Positions 47,709 to 55,161 of a DNA stretch of 64,000 nucleotides are shown piece after piece. The notes under the pieces are model-generated. The model searched no databases and was not told where the DNA came from. It saw nothing but the letters and a program-made list of their open reading frames with translations. The stretch covers positions 211,543 through 275,542 of the forward strand of contig NZ_JAOEEA010000008.1 in the NCBI RefSeq assembly GCF_029837695.1, read 5' to 3'. Origin of the DNA: Pseudomonas sp. GD04019 (GTDB lineage Bacteria; Pseudomonadota; Gammaproteobacteria; Pseudomonadales; Pseudomonadaceae). Made by a program: the position numbers and the translations under genes. Positions within the stretch are counted from its first letter, which is position 1. The number at the start of each line of letters is the position of its first letter.

Positions 47709-48461
47709 TCAGTCGTACGCCGCTTCCTCGTGGTCGCCCAATAGCCTGCGCTGGCGCGGCGTGCAGGCGGCCAGCACTTCCGGATTGAAGCGCCACTGCA
47801 GATAGGGCGAGAACTTCTGCGCCACCATGCGCCGGCCGTAATGCACCTGCAGCAGGTAGCGGCTGCGGTCGGAGCTGCGATTGCGGCTGCCGGCGTGCCA
47901 CAGCTCGCTGCGCAGGAACAGCACGTCGCCGGCGTGGCATAACACCGGTTGCGGTTCATGGCCGCGCCAAGTCTGCTCTCCCGACGCGGGAGGGCGGCCG
48001 GCACGGTGACTACCGGAAATCACCAGGGTCGGGCAGAGGTCCTCGTCGATATCGCTCAGGTACAGCTGCGCCGTGCAGATCTGCATTGGCAGCTCGAAGG
48101 TCGGATCGTCCAGCAGGCTGCTCGGCAGCTGCACCGCCAGGTAGTCGAGATGCAGCTCGGCACCGATAAAGCCGGGATGACAGCGCCAGGCGGTCTGACC
48201 GATGACATGGCAATCGGCGCCGAGCGCCGCCTCCGCCAGTTCGATCACGCCCCGCAGGTCCAGATAGGGCAGCCACAGCGGGTCGCGGTTGAACACGCAC
48301 TTGTAATGGTCGAGCAGGCCGCTGTAGTCCCAGTGCTGGGGTTGCAAGGCATCTATGGCGGTGCGCAGCTCGGCGATCTGGCCAGCATCCAGCACGCCTC
48401 GCAGCAGCGCGAAGCCCTGCTGGTGCAATGACTGCAGGTGATCCGCGGTGGTCTGATCCAT
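47709..48461 (-). CDS. Phytanoyl-CoA dioxygenase (PhyH) family protein
   Basis: Probable Fe(II)/2-oxoglutarate-dependent oxygenase; substrate unknown. 250 residues from MDQTTADHLQSLHQQGFALLRG. The metal motif H-x-D is in ELHLDYLAVQL, the distal His is in ELWHAGSRNRS, and the 2-oxoglutarate Arg is probably in RYLLQVHYGRRM. The start at 48461 has GGAG 9 bases upstream. It reads on the same strand as prrF, which ends 58 bases before this start; as an iron enzyme next to an iron-sparing RNA it is a natural candidate target, but no extended pairing was evident by eye. Confidence 0.87.
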   Translation of the reverse strand: MDQTTADHLQSLHQQGFALLRGVLDAGQIAELRTAIDALQPQHWDYSGLLDHYKCVFNRDPLWLPYLDLRGVIELAEAALGADCHVIGQTAWRCHPGFIGAELHLDYLAVQLPSSLLDDPTFELPMQICTAQLYLSDIDEDLCPTLVISGSHRAGRPPASGEQTWRGHEPQPVLCHAGDVLFLRSELWHAGSRNRSSDRSRYLLQVHYGRRMVAQKFSPYLQWRFNPEVLAACTPRQRRLLGDHEEAAYD

Positions 48462-48518
48462 GAGTGTGCTCCGCTGGCGGAAGTCCACTCCATGCTGGCA
48501 CGCAGGCAAATCGCAGGC

Positions 48519-48633
48519 AAAAAAAGACCCGGCAAAGTGCCGGGTCAATAACCGTGATTAGCCTGATGAGGAGATAATCTGAAGAGTCCGACTGCGTGGT
48601 CTCTTGAGCTTATCGGCTGATCTCGCGACCAGT
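48519..48633 (-). ncRNA. prrF: PrrF iron-responsive small RNA
   Basis: Fur-repressed small RNA of pseudomonads that, with Hfq, represses mRNAs of iron-containing proteins when iron is scarce (RyhB-like role). About 115 nt, the known size. The minus strand carries the PrrF core TTATCTCCTCATCAGGCTAA (approximately 48557-48576), preceded by GCTCAAGAGACCACGCAGTC. The RNA ends in the stem GACCCGGCA / TGCCGGGTC (48546-48526 on the minus strand) plus seven T. The 5' end is placed 7 bases after the -10. Only one copy is present here, beside a cbpA-like gene. Confidence 0.92.
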
Positions 48634-48639
48634 TGTGGT

Positions 48640-48658
48640 AATAATAACAATTCTCATT
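48640..48658. promoter_or_regulatory. Fur box 1, over the prrF spacer and -10
   Basis: AATAATAACAATTCTCATT matches 12 of 19 positions of the consensus Fur box (GATAATGATAATCATTATC) and lies exactly across the prrF core promoter, where bound Fur-Fe would block RNA polymerase. Confidence 0.75.
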
Positions 48659-48668
48659 TTGCAGTCAA
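48641..48668 (-). promoter_or_regulatory. Promoter of prrF
   Basis: On the minus strand TTGACT (48668-48663), a 16-bp spacer and TATTAT (48646-48641). The predicted start is at about 48633. The spacer and -10 are covered by a Fur-like box. Confidence 0.8.
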
Positions 48669-48674
48669 CACCTG

Positions 48675-48690
48675 GATGAGAATTATTTTC
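48675..48690. promoter_or_regulatory. Fur-like box 2, upstream of the prrF -35
   Basis: GATGAGAATTATTTTC fits the 7-1-7 Fur half-site form (TGAGAAT-T-ATTTTC). It lies 7 bases upstream of the -35 and about 30 bp from box 1, so two Fur dimers could bind side by side. Confidence 0.55.
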
Positions 48691-48712
48691 GACTGGTTGG
48701 CAAAACCCTGGA

Positions 48713-48738
48713 AAAACAAACCCCGGCCTGGGCCGGGG
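48713..48738 (-). terminator. Terminator of the cbpA-like gene
   Basis: CCCCGGCC (48721-48728), loop TG, GGCCGGGG (48731-48738), with an A-rich run on the left (48713-48720) that gives U residues on the minus strand. It lies 22 bases after the stop of the minus-strand gene. Confidence 0.8.
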
Positions 48739-48759
48739 TCTGGTACGTCAGCTGAGGAC

Positions 48760-49560
48760 TTACGTGGGCTGCAGTTGGGTGCGCAGCTGAGTGACCTCTT
48801 TGTTCAGCAGGTCGATGCGCCGCGCCATGCTCTCGATCAGGCTGTGGGCAATGCGCGGATTGCTCTGCATCAGGCTGAGGAACTGATCCTTGGGGATCAC
48901 CATCACGGTGCAGGGCTCGCTGGCGATCACCGTGGCGCTGCGCTTCTCGCGGGTGAACACGGCCATGGCGCCGAAGATCTCGTCCTTCTGCACGTCGCCG
49001 ACCTTCTGCCCGTCCACATGGGCCTCGGCGTGGCCTTCGATGATCACGAACACGTGGTCGGCGTCGTCACCCTGGTGGATCAGCTCCTCGCCGGCGGCGA
49101 AGTGCTGGAAGCCGGTTGCCGGGCGGATTTCCGGCTGCTTGAGGCGCGCCAGAGCGTCGGAGAGCAGGGCGGTGTGGCCGATCAGGTATTGGATGAACAG
49201 CTCCTGGCGCTGCTCGCTACCGTAGATGTGTTTGAACACCTCGTTGCGCGCATAGGGCACCAGACTCAGCTGCTCTTCGCTGCTGTAGCGGCAGCTGGGC
49301 AGGTCGATGCCCTGGCGCAGGCCGACCAGATCGCCTTCCTGCAGATAGAACAGCGGGCGCTCATCGACCTGGGCATGCAGCAGGCCGTTCTCGATGATGT
49401 ACAGCTGGTTGCCGGGCAGGATCTTCGCCAGGTCGTCGACCTGTTCCAGGCGCAGGGAGGCACCGCTGGGCTGCAGCCCGTCGAGCAACTGCGTGGGAAT
49501 GCTCTGCAGGCGTTGGATCAGCTGATCGGCGTAGGCCGGTTGCTCCCCGAGTAGGTACAT
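48760..49560 (-). CDS. cbpA: Cyclic-nucleotide-binding domain protein, CbpA-like
   Basis: 266 residues. The C-terminal part (about 145-245) is a cyclic-nucleotide-binding fold (FAAGEELIHQGDDADHVFVIIEG, in parts, then VQKDEIFGAMAVFTREKRSATVIASEP). The usual ribose-contacting Glu of FGEMA-type loops is Ala here (FGAMA), while the phosphate-binding Arg is kept (KRSATV). The N-terminal half is a second, divergent regulatory-like region, and no helix-turn-helix follows. In P. aeruginosa the cAMP-binding protein CbpA gene borders prrF, and the same pairing here supports the name. AAGGA lies 9 bases before the ATG. Confidence 0.82.
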   Translation of the reverse strand: MYLLGEQPAYADQLIQRLQSIPTQLLDGLQPSGASLRLEQVDDLAKILPGNQLYIIENGLLHAQVDERPLFYLQEGDLVGLRQGIDLPSCRYSSEEQLSLVPYARNEVFKHIYGSEQRQELFIQYLIGHTALLSDALARLKQPEIRPATGFQHFAAGEELIHQGDDADHVFVIIEGHAEAHVDGQKVGDVQKDEIFGAMAVFTREKRSATVIASEPCTVMVIPKDQFLSLMQSNPRIAHSLIESMARRIDLLNKEVTQLRTQLQPT

Positions 49561-49666
49561 AACGGTAATTCCTTGAACTGGCTGCGCTGACGATAAGGCA
49601 CGCGGGTGTCCGCAACAATAGGTGGCGACGTGGTACAGGTAAATCCCGCCGCTCGGAGGTTGTGAG

Positions 49667-49939
49667 CTAGCTCTTGTTGCTTGTCCCCGGTTCGTCCAGT
49701 TGGCCGTTGAGTCTGGCCTTCAGCCCGGGGGGCAGATCGTTCCAATGGACGTCGAGCAAGGCGCCCTCGATCGCATAGAGCAGGACCTTGGACGCGCGGA
49801 AACCACGGGCGCGTACCGCCCGATAAGCGTCCACCGCGCCCAGGCGGCGCAGGTCGTTGGCGCTGTGAATGCCTACCGCGTGCAGCCACTGTGCCGAGGT
49901 CTTGCCCAGGTTCTTCAGGTGTTGCAGTTCATCGTTCAT
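49667..49939 (-). CDS. TfoX C-terminal-domain protein
   Basis: 90 residues made of a single TfoX_C-type helix-hairpin-helix domain (LKNLGKTSAQWLHAVGIHSANDLRRLGAVDAY, here by key parts NLGKTSAQWL and GAVDAY). In TfoX/Sxy this domain is attached to an N-terminal domain and acts in competence regulation; here it stands alone. Function unknown. AAGGAGG precedes the ATG at 49939 by 6 bases. It is the last gene of a minus-strand operon with the methyltransferase, pentapeptide and APH-like genes. Confidence 0.83.
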   Translation of the reverse strand: MNDELQHLKNLGKTSAQWLHAVGIHSANDLRRLGAVDAYRAVRARGFRASKVLLYAIEGALLDVHWNDLPPGLKARLNGQLDEPGTSNKS

Positions 49940-49964
49940 GGCGCCTCCTTGCCTTTCTGCGCTG

Positions 49965-50726
49965 TCACGAATGAGGCCGGGTCGGGAGGCCTGCGAGAAA
50001 GTGTAGCGGCCAACGCACAAAACGCTTTTGCTGCCCGTCGCCCCAGGCCCGGCGCAGTTTGGGCAGCAGTTCCGGCAGGGGATCGCGACCGCTGGCCTGC
50101 TCCAGCTTCTGCACGGCGGACCAGGTGCCGAGATAGCCCATCAGTTGCTGCAGATCCCACTCCAGCTCGATGGCGAAGGCAGGTACCTCGATGCGCGCGA
50201 ACGGCGGCTGGATATCGCGGTAGCCGGCATCCACGCTGGCGCGGCCGCTGGGCCAGTAGCCGCCCAGAGTGTTCCAGTATAAGTCGTCGAGCACCGCGTC
50301 CAGCGCAGCGTCGATGCGCAGCAGGCTGTAGCACCAGGCGCAGAACAGCCCGTCCGACCTGAGTAAGCGGCGTGTCTCGGCGAAGAATGCCGGCGTGGCG
50401 AACCAGTGCAGGGCCTGGGCTACCACGATCAGGTCGAGGCTGGCATCGGCCAGGGGCTGGGCGCTGGCATCCGCGGCGAAGCAGTCGATGCCTTGCAGGT
50501 CGGGGGCGGCGCGCAGTTGTTCGGGACTGCCGTCACAGGCCAGCACCTGGTGGAAGTATTTCATTAGCGGGCGGCTGGCCTGGCCGTTGCCGCAGGCGAT
50601 ATCCAGCGCGCGCTCCTGGCCGGGGCTGTTGGCGGCCAGCCAGGTGAACAGGCCGTCGGGATACTGTGGGCGGAAGCTGGCATAGGCGCCGGCACGGTTA
50701 CCGAACAGGCGGGTGATCTCGCTCAT
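49965..50726 (-). CDS. Class I SAM-dependent methyltransferase
   Basis: 253 residues. SAM motif I is ERALDIACGNGQASRPL (about 38-54), motif II ACDGSPEQLR, and motif IV LIVVAQALHWFATPAFFAETRRLLRSDGLF (in parts AQALHWF and LRSDG). The pattern is that of methyltransferase type 11 proteins acting on small molecules; substrate unknown. The gene starts 12 bp after the pentapeptide gene stop. Confidence 0.87.
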   Translation of the reverse strand: MSEITRLFGNRAGAYASFRPQYPDGLFTWLAANSPGQERALDIACGNGQASRPLMKYFHQVLACDGSPEQLRAAPDLQGIDCFAADASAQPLADASLDLIVVAQALHWFATPAFFAETRRLLRSDGLFCAWCYSLLRIDAALDAVLDDLYWNTLGGYWPSGRASVDAGYRDIQPPFARIEVPAFAIELEWDLQQLMGYLGTWSAVQKLEQASGRDPLPELLPKLRRAWGDGQQKRFVRWPLHFLAGLPTRPHS

Positions 50727-50738
50727 GGAGCCTCGGCG

Positions 50739-51083
50739 TCAGAGAGAGCGATAGCGCATGCGGGTGCCGAACTGCATGGACAGGAGAATCTCGTCGGCGC
50801 ACAGCTGGGCCGGGAAATAGGCGCCGGAAATCTGCGCGTGAGCGATGCTCGCGCCTTCCAGATTGGCCTCGCGCAGGTCCACGCCGCGTAGGTCGGCGCC
50901 GCGGAAATAGGCGTCGGTGAAGTCGATGCGGCTGGCGTCCAGCACACGCAGGTCGAGACCGCGCAGATCGGCGCCGCGCAGGTCGACGGCGCCGTCCTTG
51001 GGTTTCTGCTTGTTGAAGTCGGCAACCTTCTCGTCACGCAGCAGGCGGTAGAGCGGGTTGTCCAGTTGGCGGGGCTGGCTCAT
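50739..51083 (-). CDS. Pentapeptide-repeat protein
   Basis: 114 residues. From about residue 33 to 93 it is built of pentapeptides of the A(D/N)Lxx form: LRGADLRGLDLRVLDASRID, FRGADLRGVDLREANLEGAS, which should fold as a short right-handed quadrilateral beta helix of three coils. The N-terminal 32 residues are charged. Length is much shorter than Qnr/MfpA (about 190-220), so gyrase protection is not implied. Function unknown; second gene of the four-gene operon. Confidence 0.87.
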   Translation of the reverse strand: MSQPRQLDNPLYRLLRDEKVADFNKQKPKDGAVDLRGADLRGLDLRVLDASRIDFTDAYFRGADLRGVDLREANLEGASIAHAQISGAYFPAQLCADEILLSMQFGTRMRYRSL

Positions 51084-51139
51084 CGGGTGCCTCCATTCAG
51101 GGCCTGCCGGCAGTATAGACAGGCCCCGAATGGTAGGGC

Positions 51140-52702
51140 TCAGAGCCCGGGCAGGCGCTGGCGGATGCTGTCGATCAGGCCGTCCAGGCTGGCCGCCTGG
51201 TGGGTGTCGACGCGGCGGCTGTGGGCCTGCTCGTCGGCGTCCAGCTCATCGCGGCTGGCGTGTTGAGCCTGAATCACGTCCAGGGTTGCGTCGGACGGGT
51301 CGTTGCCCTCGGCCTGGCGCTGCTGCAACCAAGCGGCGATCACGTCTTGCGGGGCCTGGCAGTCGAGGATCAGGAACGGCGCGCCGTTCTGCTCGGCGAC
51401 CTGCCAGGCGGCGGCACGTTGGTCGCGCTTGAGGTAGGCGGCGTCCAGTACCACCGGGAAGCCGGCGTGCAGGGCGCTTTCTGCCAACTGGTGCAGCCGC
51501 GCATAGGTCGCGGCGCTGGCCTCGGCGCTGTAGATGCCGCCGTTCAGGCTGCCTTTGGCATTATCCGGTTGCTCGCCGAACAGGCGCTTGCGCTCCACGT
51601 CCGAACGCAGGCGGATGGCGCCCAGCGCCTCGACCAGACGCAGTGCTACCTGGCTCTTGCCGACGGCGGAGACGCCGCTGGTGATGGCCAGGAAAGGCGT
51701 GGGAATGGCGCTGTAGCTTTCTGCCAGGTTGGCGTAGTTGCGGTACTGGCGCAGGGTGGCGGCCTTCTGCACCGCATCGCTCTGGTGCGCCAGGCTGAAC
51801 AGCGCGACTTTAGCCCGCACCAGGGCGCGGTGGGCTTTATAGAGGTTGAACAGCTCCAGCGCGTCGTAATCGCCGCTGCGCTCCAGCCAGGCGCTGACGA
51901 AGCGCCGCGACAGGGCCTTGAGGCCACGGTCTTCCAGGTCCATGGCGAGGAAGGCGGCGTCCAAGGCGATGTCGATCAGGCGGAATTCCTCGTTGAATTC
52001 GATGCAGTCGAACAGCACCACGGCGCCGTCGAGCAGGGTGGCGTTGCCCAGGTGGATATCGCCATGGCACTCGCGGATCGCGCCGTTCGCCGCACGGCGG
52101 GACAGCAGTGGCTCCAGGCGAGCGATGCTGGCCTCCATCCAGGCCTCCAGGGCCTCGAGCTGGCGCAGGTCGGCGGCATCGGCGAGCAGCGGGCGGATTT
52201 GCTCGAAGTTCTGCCGCATCGGCGCGACGATGGCCTGCGGCGCGCACAGCGGATGGTCGACGGCCACGGCGGGAGTACGGCCGTGGAAATCGGCGATCTG
52301 CTGGGCCAGGGCGTCGATATGCGCCGGGGTCAGCTCGCCGCGCGACTGTACGGCGCTGAGCAGCTGGGTTTGCGGGAACTGGCGCATCTTCAGCACGTAC
52401 TCGATGGCCGCGCCTTCACCGCCCAGTTGCGGGGCGCTCTCGCTGCCGGTGATCGGCAGCACATCCAGGTACAGGCCTTCGGTCAGGCGCTGGTTGAGGC
52501 GCAGCTCTTCGCCGCAGAAGTGCTGGCGCTTGCCCAGGTCGGTGAAGTCGAGGAAGCCGAAGTTGACCGGCTTCTTGATCTTGTAGGCGAAGGGACCAGT
52601 GAGCAGCACCCAGGAGATGTGCGTCTCGATGACCTGGAATCCTTCTACCGGATGGGGGTAGAGGGCCGGGTTCTGCAGGGCGGCGATCAGGGCTTGGCTC
52701 AC
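51140..52702 (-). CDS. Bifunctional APH-like kinase and P-loop ATPase domain protein
   Basis: 520 residues in two parts. Residues about 1-320 look like an aminoglycoside-phosphotransferase/choline-kinase fold (YKIKKPVNFGFLDFT with a lysine pair, Brenner-like HGDIHLGNATLLDG, metal-binding LFDCIEFNEEFRLIDIALD). Residues about 330-520 form a P-loop kinase (ITSGVSAVGKSQVALRLVEAL, RSDVERKRLFGE, VVLDAAYLKRDQR). Neither substrate is known, and the fusion is seen across proteobacteria. First gene of a minus-strand operon and divergent from mrcB. Confidence 0.87.
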   Translation of the reverse strand: MSQALIAALQNPALYPHPVEGFQVIETHISWVLLTGPFAYKIKKPVNFGFLDFTDLGKRQHFCGEELRLNQRLTEGLYLDVLPITGSESAPQLGGEGAAIEYVLKMRQFPQTQLLSAVQSRGELTPAHIDALAQQIADFHGRTPAVAVDHPLCAPQAIVAPMRQNFEQIRPLLADAADLRQLEALEAWMEASIARLEPLLSRRAANGAIRECHGDIHLGNATLLDGAVVLFDCIEFNEEFRLIDIALDAAFLAMDLEDRGLKALSRRFVSAWLERSGDYDALELFNLYKAHRALVRAKVALFSLAHQSDAVQKAATLRQYRNYANLAESYSAIPTPFLAITSGVSAVGKSQVALRLVEALGAIRLRSDVERKRLFGEQPDNAKGSLNGGIYSAEASAATYARLHQLAESALHAGFPVVLDAAYLKRDQRAAAWQVAEQNGAPFLILDCQAPQDVIAAWLQQRQAEGNDPSDATLDVIQAQHASRDELDADEQAHSRRVDTHQAASLDGLIDSIRQRLPGL

Positions 52703-52806
52703 GGTCTTTCCTTGTGCTTCTGGTATCGATAAGAGGCGGCATTATGGCCGCTGTGAGGCGCTCTGCAAACCGCCGGGGCGCGCCTGTCGGCCCCTGGCAA
52801 AGTGCG

Positions 52807-52812
52807 TATAAT
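52807..52812 (+). promoter_or_regulatory. TATAAT -10 element of mrcB
   Basis: A perfect TATAAT lies only 8 bases before the mrcB ATG (52821). The expected transcription start would fall within a few bases of the start codon, giving a leaderless or nearly leaderless mRNA. The -35 region is weak. Confidence 0.6.
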
Positions 52813-52820
52813 GCCGCGCC

Positions 52821-55139
52821 ATGACTCGTTCCCGTACCCCCCGCAAAGGCGCCAAGCGCCGCGCCAGCAGCCGTTCCTGGCTGGGCTGGCTGTTCAAGCT
52901 GTCGCTGGTCGGCCTGGTGCTGCTGGCTGGTTTCGCCGTCTACCTGGACGCCGTGGTGCAGGAGAAATTCTCCGGCAAGCGCTGGACGGTGCCGGCCAAG
53001 GTCTACGCGCGACCGCTGGAGCTGTTCGTTGGCCAGAAACTGAGCAAGGAGGACTTCCTCACCGAACTGGATGCCCTCGGCTATCGCCGTGAAGGCGCTG
53101 CCAACGGCCCGGGTGCAGCGGCGGTGAACGGCAATCTGGTCGACCTGCATACCCGCGGCTTCCAGTTCTATGAGGGCAACGAGCCGGCCCAGCGGGTGCG
53201 GGTGAAGTTCTCCGGTGACTACGTGGCCGGCCTCAATCAAGGCAGTGGCGCCAAGCTGGCGGTGGCGCGCATGGAGCCGCTGCTGATCGGCGGCCTGTAC
53301 CCGGCCCACCACGAGGACCGCATTCTGATCAAGCTGGACCAGGCGCCGCCGTACCTGGTCGAGACCCTGGTGGCGGTAGAGGATCGCGAGTTCTTCAACC
53401 ACTTCGGCGTGTCGCCCAAGGGCATCGCTCGTGCCGTGTGGATCAACGCCACGGCCGGCCAGTTGCGTCAGGGCGGCAGTACCCTGACCCAGCAGCTGGT
53501 GAAGAATTTCTATCTCACCAGCGAACGCAGCCTGACCCGCAAGTTGACCGAAGCCATGATGGCGGTATTGCTGGAGCTGCATTACGACAAGCAGGAGATC
53601 CTCGAGGCCTATCTCAACGAGGTGTTCCTCGGTCAGGATGGCCAGCGTGCAGTGCACGGTTTCGGCCTGGCCAGCCAGTATTTCTTCAGCCAGCCGCTGG
53701 GCGAACTGAAGCTCGAGCAGGTGGCGCTGCTGGTCGGCATGGTCAAGGGGCCGACCGTATACAACCCGCGGCGCAATCCGGAATTGGCGCTCAAACGCCG
53801 CAATCTGGTGCTCGATCTGCTGGCGGAGCAGGGCGTGGTCACGGCCGAAATGGCCGAGGCGGCCAAGCAGAAGCCGCTGGGCGTGACCAAGCGCGGCAGC
53901 CTGGCCGACAGCTCCTTCCCTGGCTTCCTCGACCTGGTCAAGCGCCAGCTGCGCGAGGACTATCGCGAGGAAGACCTGACCGAAGAAGGCCTGCGCATCT
54001 TCACCAGCTTCGACCCGATCCTGCAGCTCAAGGCTGAATCGGCGCTGGGCGAGACCCTTAAGCGCCTGTCAGGGCGCAAGGGCGTGGACGAAGTGGAAGC
54101 GGCCATGGTGGTGACCAATCCGGAGACCGGCGAGATACAGGCGCTGATCGGCAGTCGCCAGCCGCGCTTCGCCGGTTTCAACCGGGTGCTGGATGCCAAT
54201 CGGCCGATTGGCTCGCTGATCAAACCGGCCGTGTACCTCACTGCCTTGGAGCGTCCGAGTCAGTACACGCTGACAAGTTGGCTGGAGGACACGCCGTTCT
54301 CCGTGAAAGGCCAGGACGGCCAGGTCTGGCGGCCGAAGAACTACGACGGCAAGGCCCACGGCTCCATCTACCTGTACCAGGGGCTGGCCAATTCCTACAA
54401 CCTCTCGACCGCCAAGCTCGGCCTGGAACTGGGCGTGCCGAACGTGCTCAAAACCCTCGAGCGCCTCGGTGTCGAGCGCGAGTGGCCGGCCTATCCGTCG
54501 ATGCTGCTGGGCGCCGGCGCACTGAGCCCGATGGAAGTGGCGAGCATGTATCAGACCCTGGCGAATGGCGGCTTCAATACCCCGTTGCGTGGCATTCGTA
54601 GCGTGCTGGCTGCCGAGGGTGAGCCGCTCAAGCGCTATCCCTTCCAGATACAACAGCGTTTCGATCCGGGTGCCATCTACCTGGTGCAGAACGCCATGCA
54701 GCGGGTGATGCGCGAGGGCACCGGGCGCTCGGTGTACAGTCAGCTGCCGGCGTCGCTGAATCTGGCTGGCAAGACCGGTACCAGCAACGACTCGCGTGAC
54801 AGCTGGTTCGCCGGTTTCAGTCAGGATCTGCTGGCGGTGGTGTGGATGGGGCGCGACGACAACGGCGTCACGCCGCTGACCGGTGCGACGGGCGCTCTGC
54901 AGGTCTGGACCGGTTTCATGAAGAAAGCCGACCCGCTGCCGCTGGATATGCCGATGCCGGACAATGTCGCGCCGGCCTGGGTGGACGCCTATAGCGGCCA
55001 GGGCTCCGCCGCAGGCTGTCCGAATGCGGTGGAAATACCCTATATCCGTGGCAGCGAGCCGGCTCCCGGTCAGCCCTGCGGTCTGCTGGAGGCTCCGGCA
55101 GGCGAGGTGATGGACTGGGTGCGTGGCTGGCTCAACTGA
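52821..55139 (+). CDS. mrcB: Penicillin-binding protein 1B (bifunctional)
   Basis: Class A PBP with glycosyltransferase and transpeptidase domains, acting in the periplasm. 772 residues. A basic tail (RTPRKGAKRRASSRS) precedes a single membrane helix (about 22-45). The UB2H-like region starts at WTVPAKVYARPLELFVGQKL. The glycosyltransferase active Glu is E187 in VEDREFFNHFGV, with RQGGSTLTQQLVKNFYLTSERSLTRK. The transpeptidase has S465-L-I-K468 and K651-T-G-T654. The N-terminus matches other pseudomonad PBP1B proteins, so the ATG at 52821 is well supported despite no Shine-Dalgarno sequence. Confidence 0.95.
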   Translation: MTRSRTPRKGAKRRASSRSWLGWLFKLSLVGLVLLAGFAVYLDAVVQEKFSGKRWTVPAKVYARPLELFVGQKLSKEDFLTELDALGYRREGAANGPGAAAVNGNLVDLHTRGFQFYEGNEPAQRVRVKFSGDYVAGLNQGSGAKLAVARMEPLLIGGLYPAHHEDRILIKLDQAPPYLVETLVAVEDREFFNHFGVSPKGIARAVWINATAGQLRQGGSTLTQQLVKNFYLTSERSLTRKLTEAMMAVLLELHYDKQEILEAYLNEVFLGQDGQRAVHGFGLASQYFFSQPLGELKLEQVALLVGMVKGPTVYNPRRNPELALKRRNLVLDLLAEQGVVTAEMAEAAKQKPLGVTKRGSLADSSFPGFLDLVKRQLREDYREEDLTEEGLRIFTSFDPILQLKAESALGETLKRLSGRKGVDEVEAAMVVTNPETGEIQALIGSRQPRFAGFNRVLDANRPIGSLIKPAVYLTALERPSQYTLTSWLEDTPFSVKGQDGQVWRPKNYDGKAHGSIYLYQGLANSYNLSTAKLGLELGVPNVLKTLERLGVEREWPAYPSMLLGAGALSPMEVASMYQTLANGGFNTPLRGIRSVLAAEGEPLKRYPFQIQQRFDPGAIYLVQNAMQRVMREGTGRSVYSQLPASLNLAGKTGTSNDSRDSWFAGFSQDLLAVVWMGRDDNGVTPLTGATGALQVWTGFMKKADPLPLDMPMPDNVAPAWVDAYSGQGSAAGCPNAVEIPYIRGSEPAPGQPCGLLEAPAGEVMDWVRGWLN

Positions 55140-55161
55140 ATTCGCTGAAGTGAGAAAATGC

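Noticed and set aside
50739..51083. Pentapeptide protein as a Qnr-like quinolone-resistance gene
   Set aside because: It is only 114 residues with about three coils and lacks the Qnr loops; nothing links it to gyrase protection.
51140..52702. APH-like domain as an aminoglycoside resistance enzyme
   Set aside because: The fusion with a P-loop kinase is widespread and chromosomal in proteobacteria, and there is no mobile context. Resistance activity is not supported.
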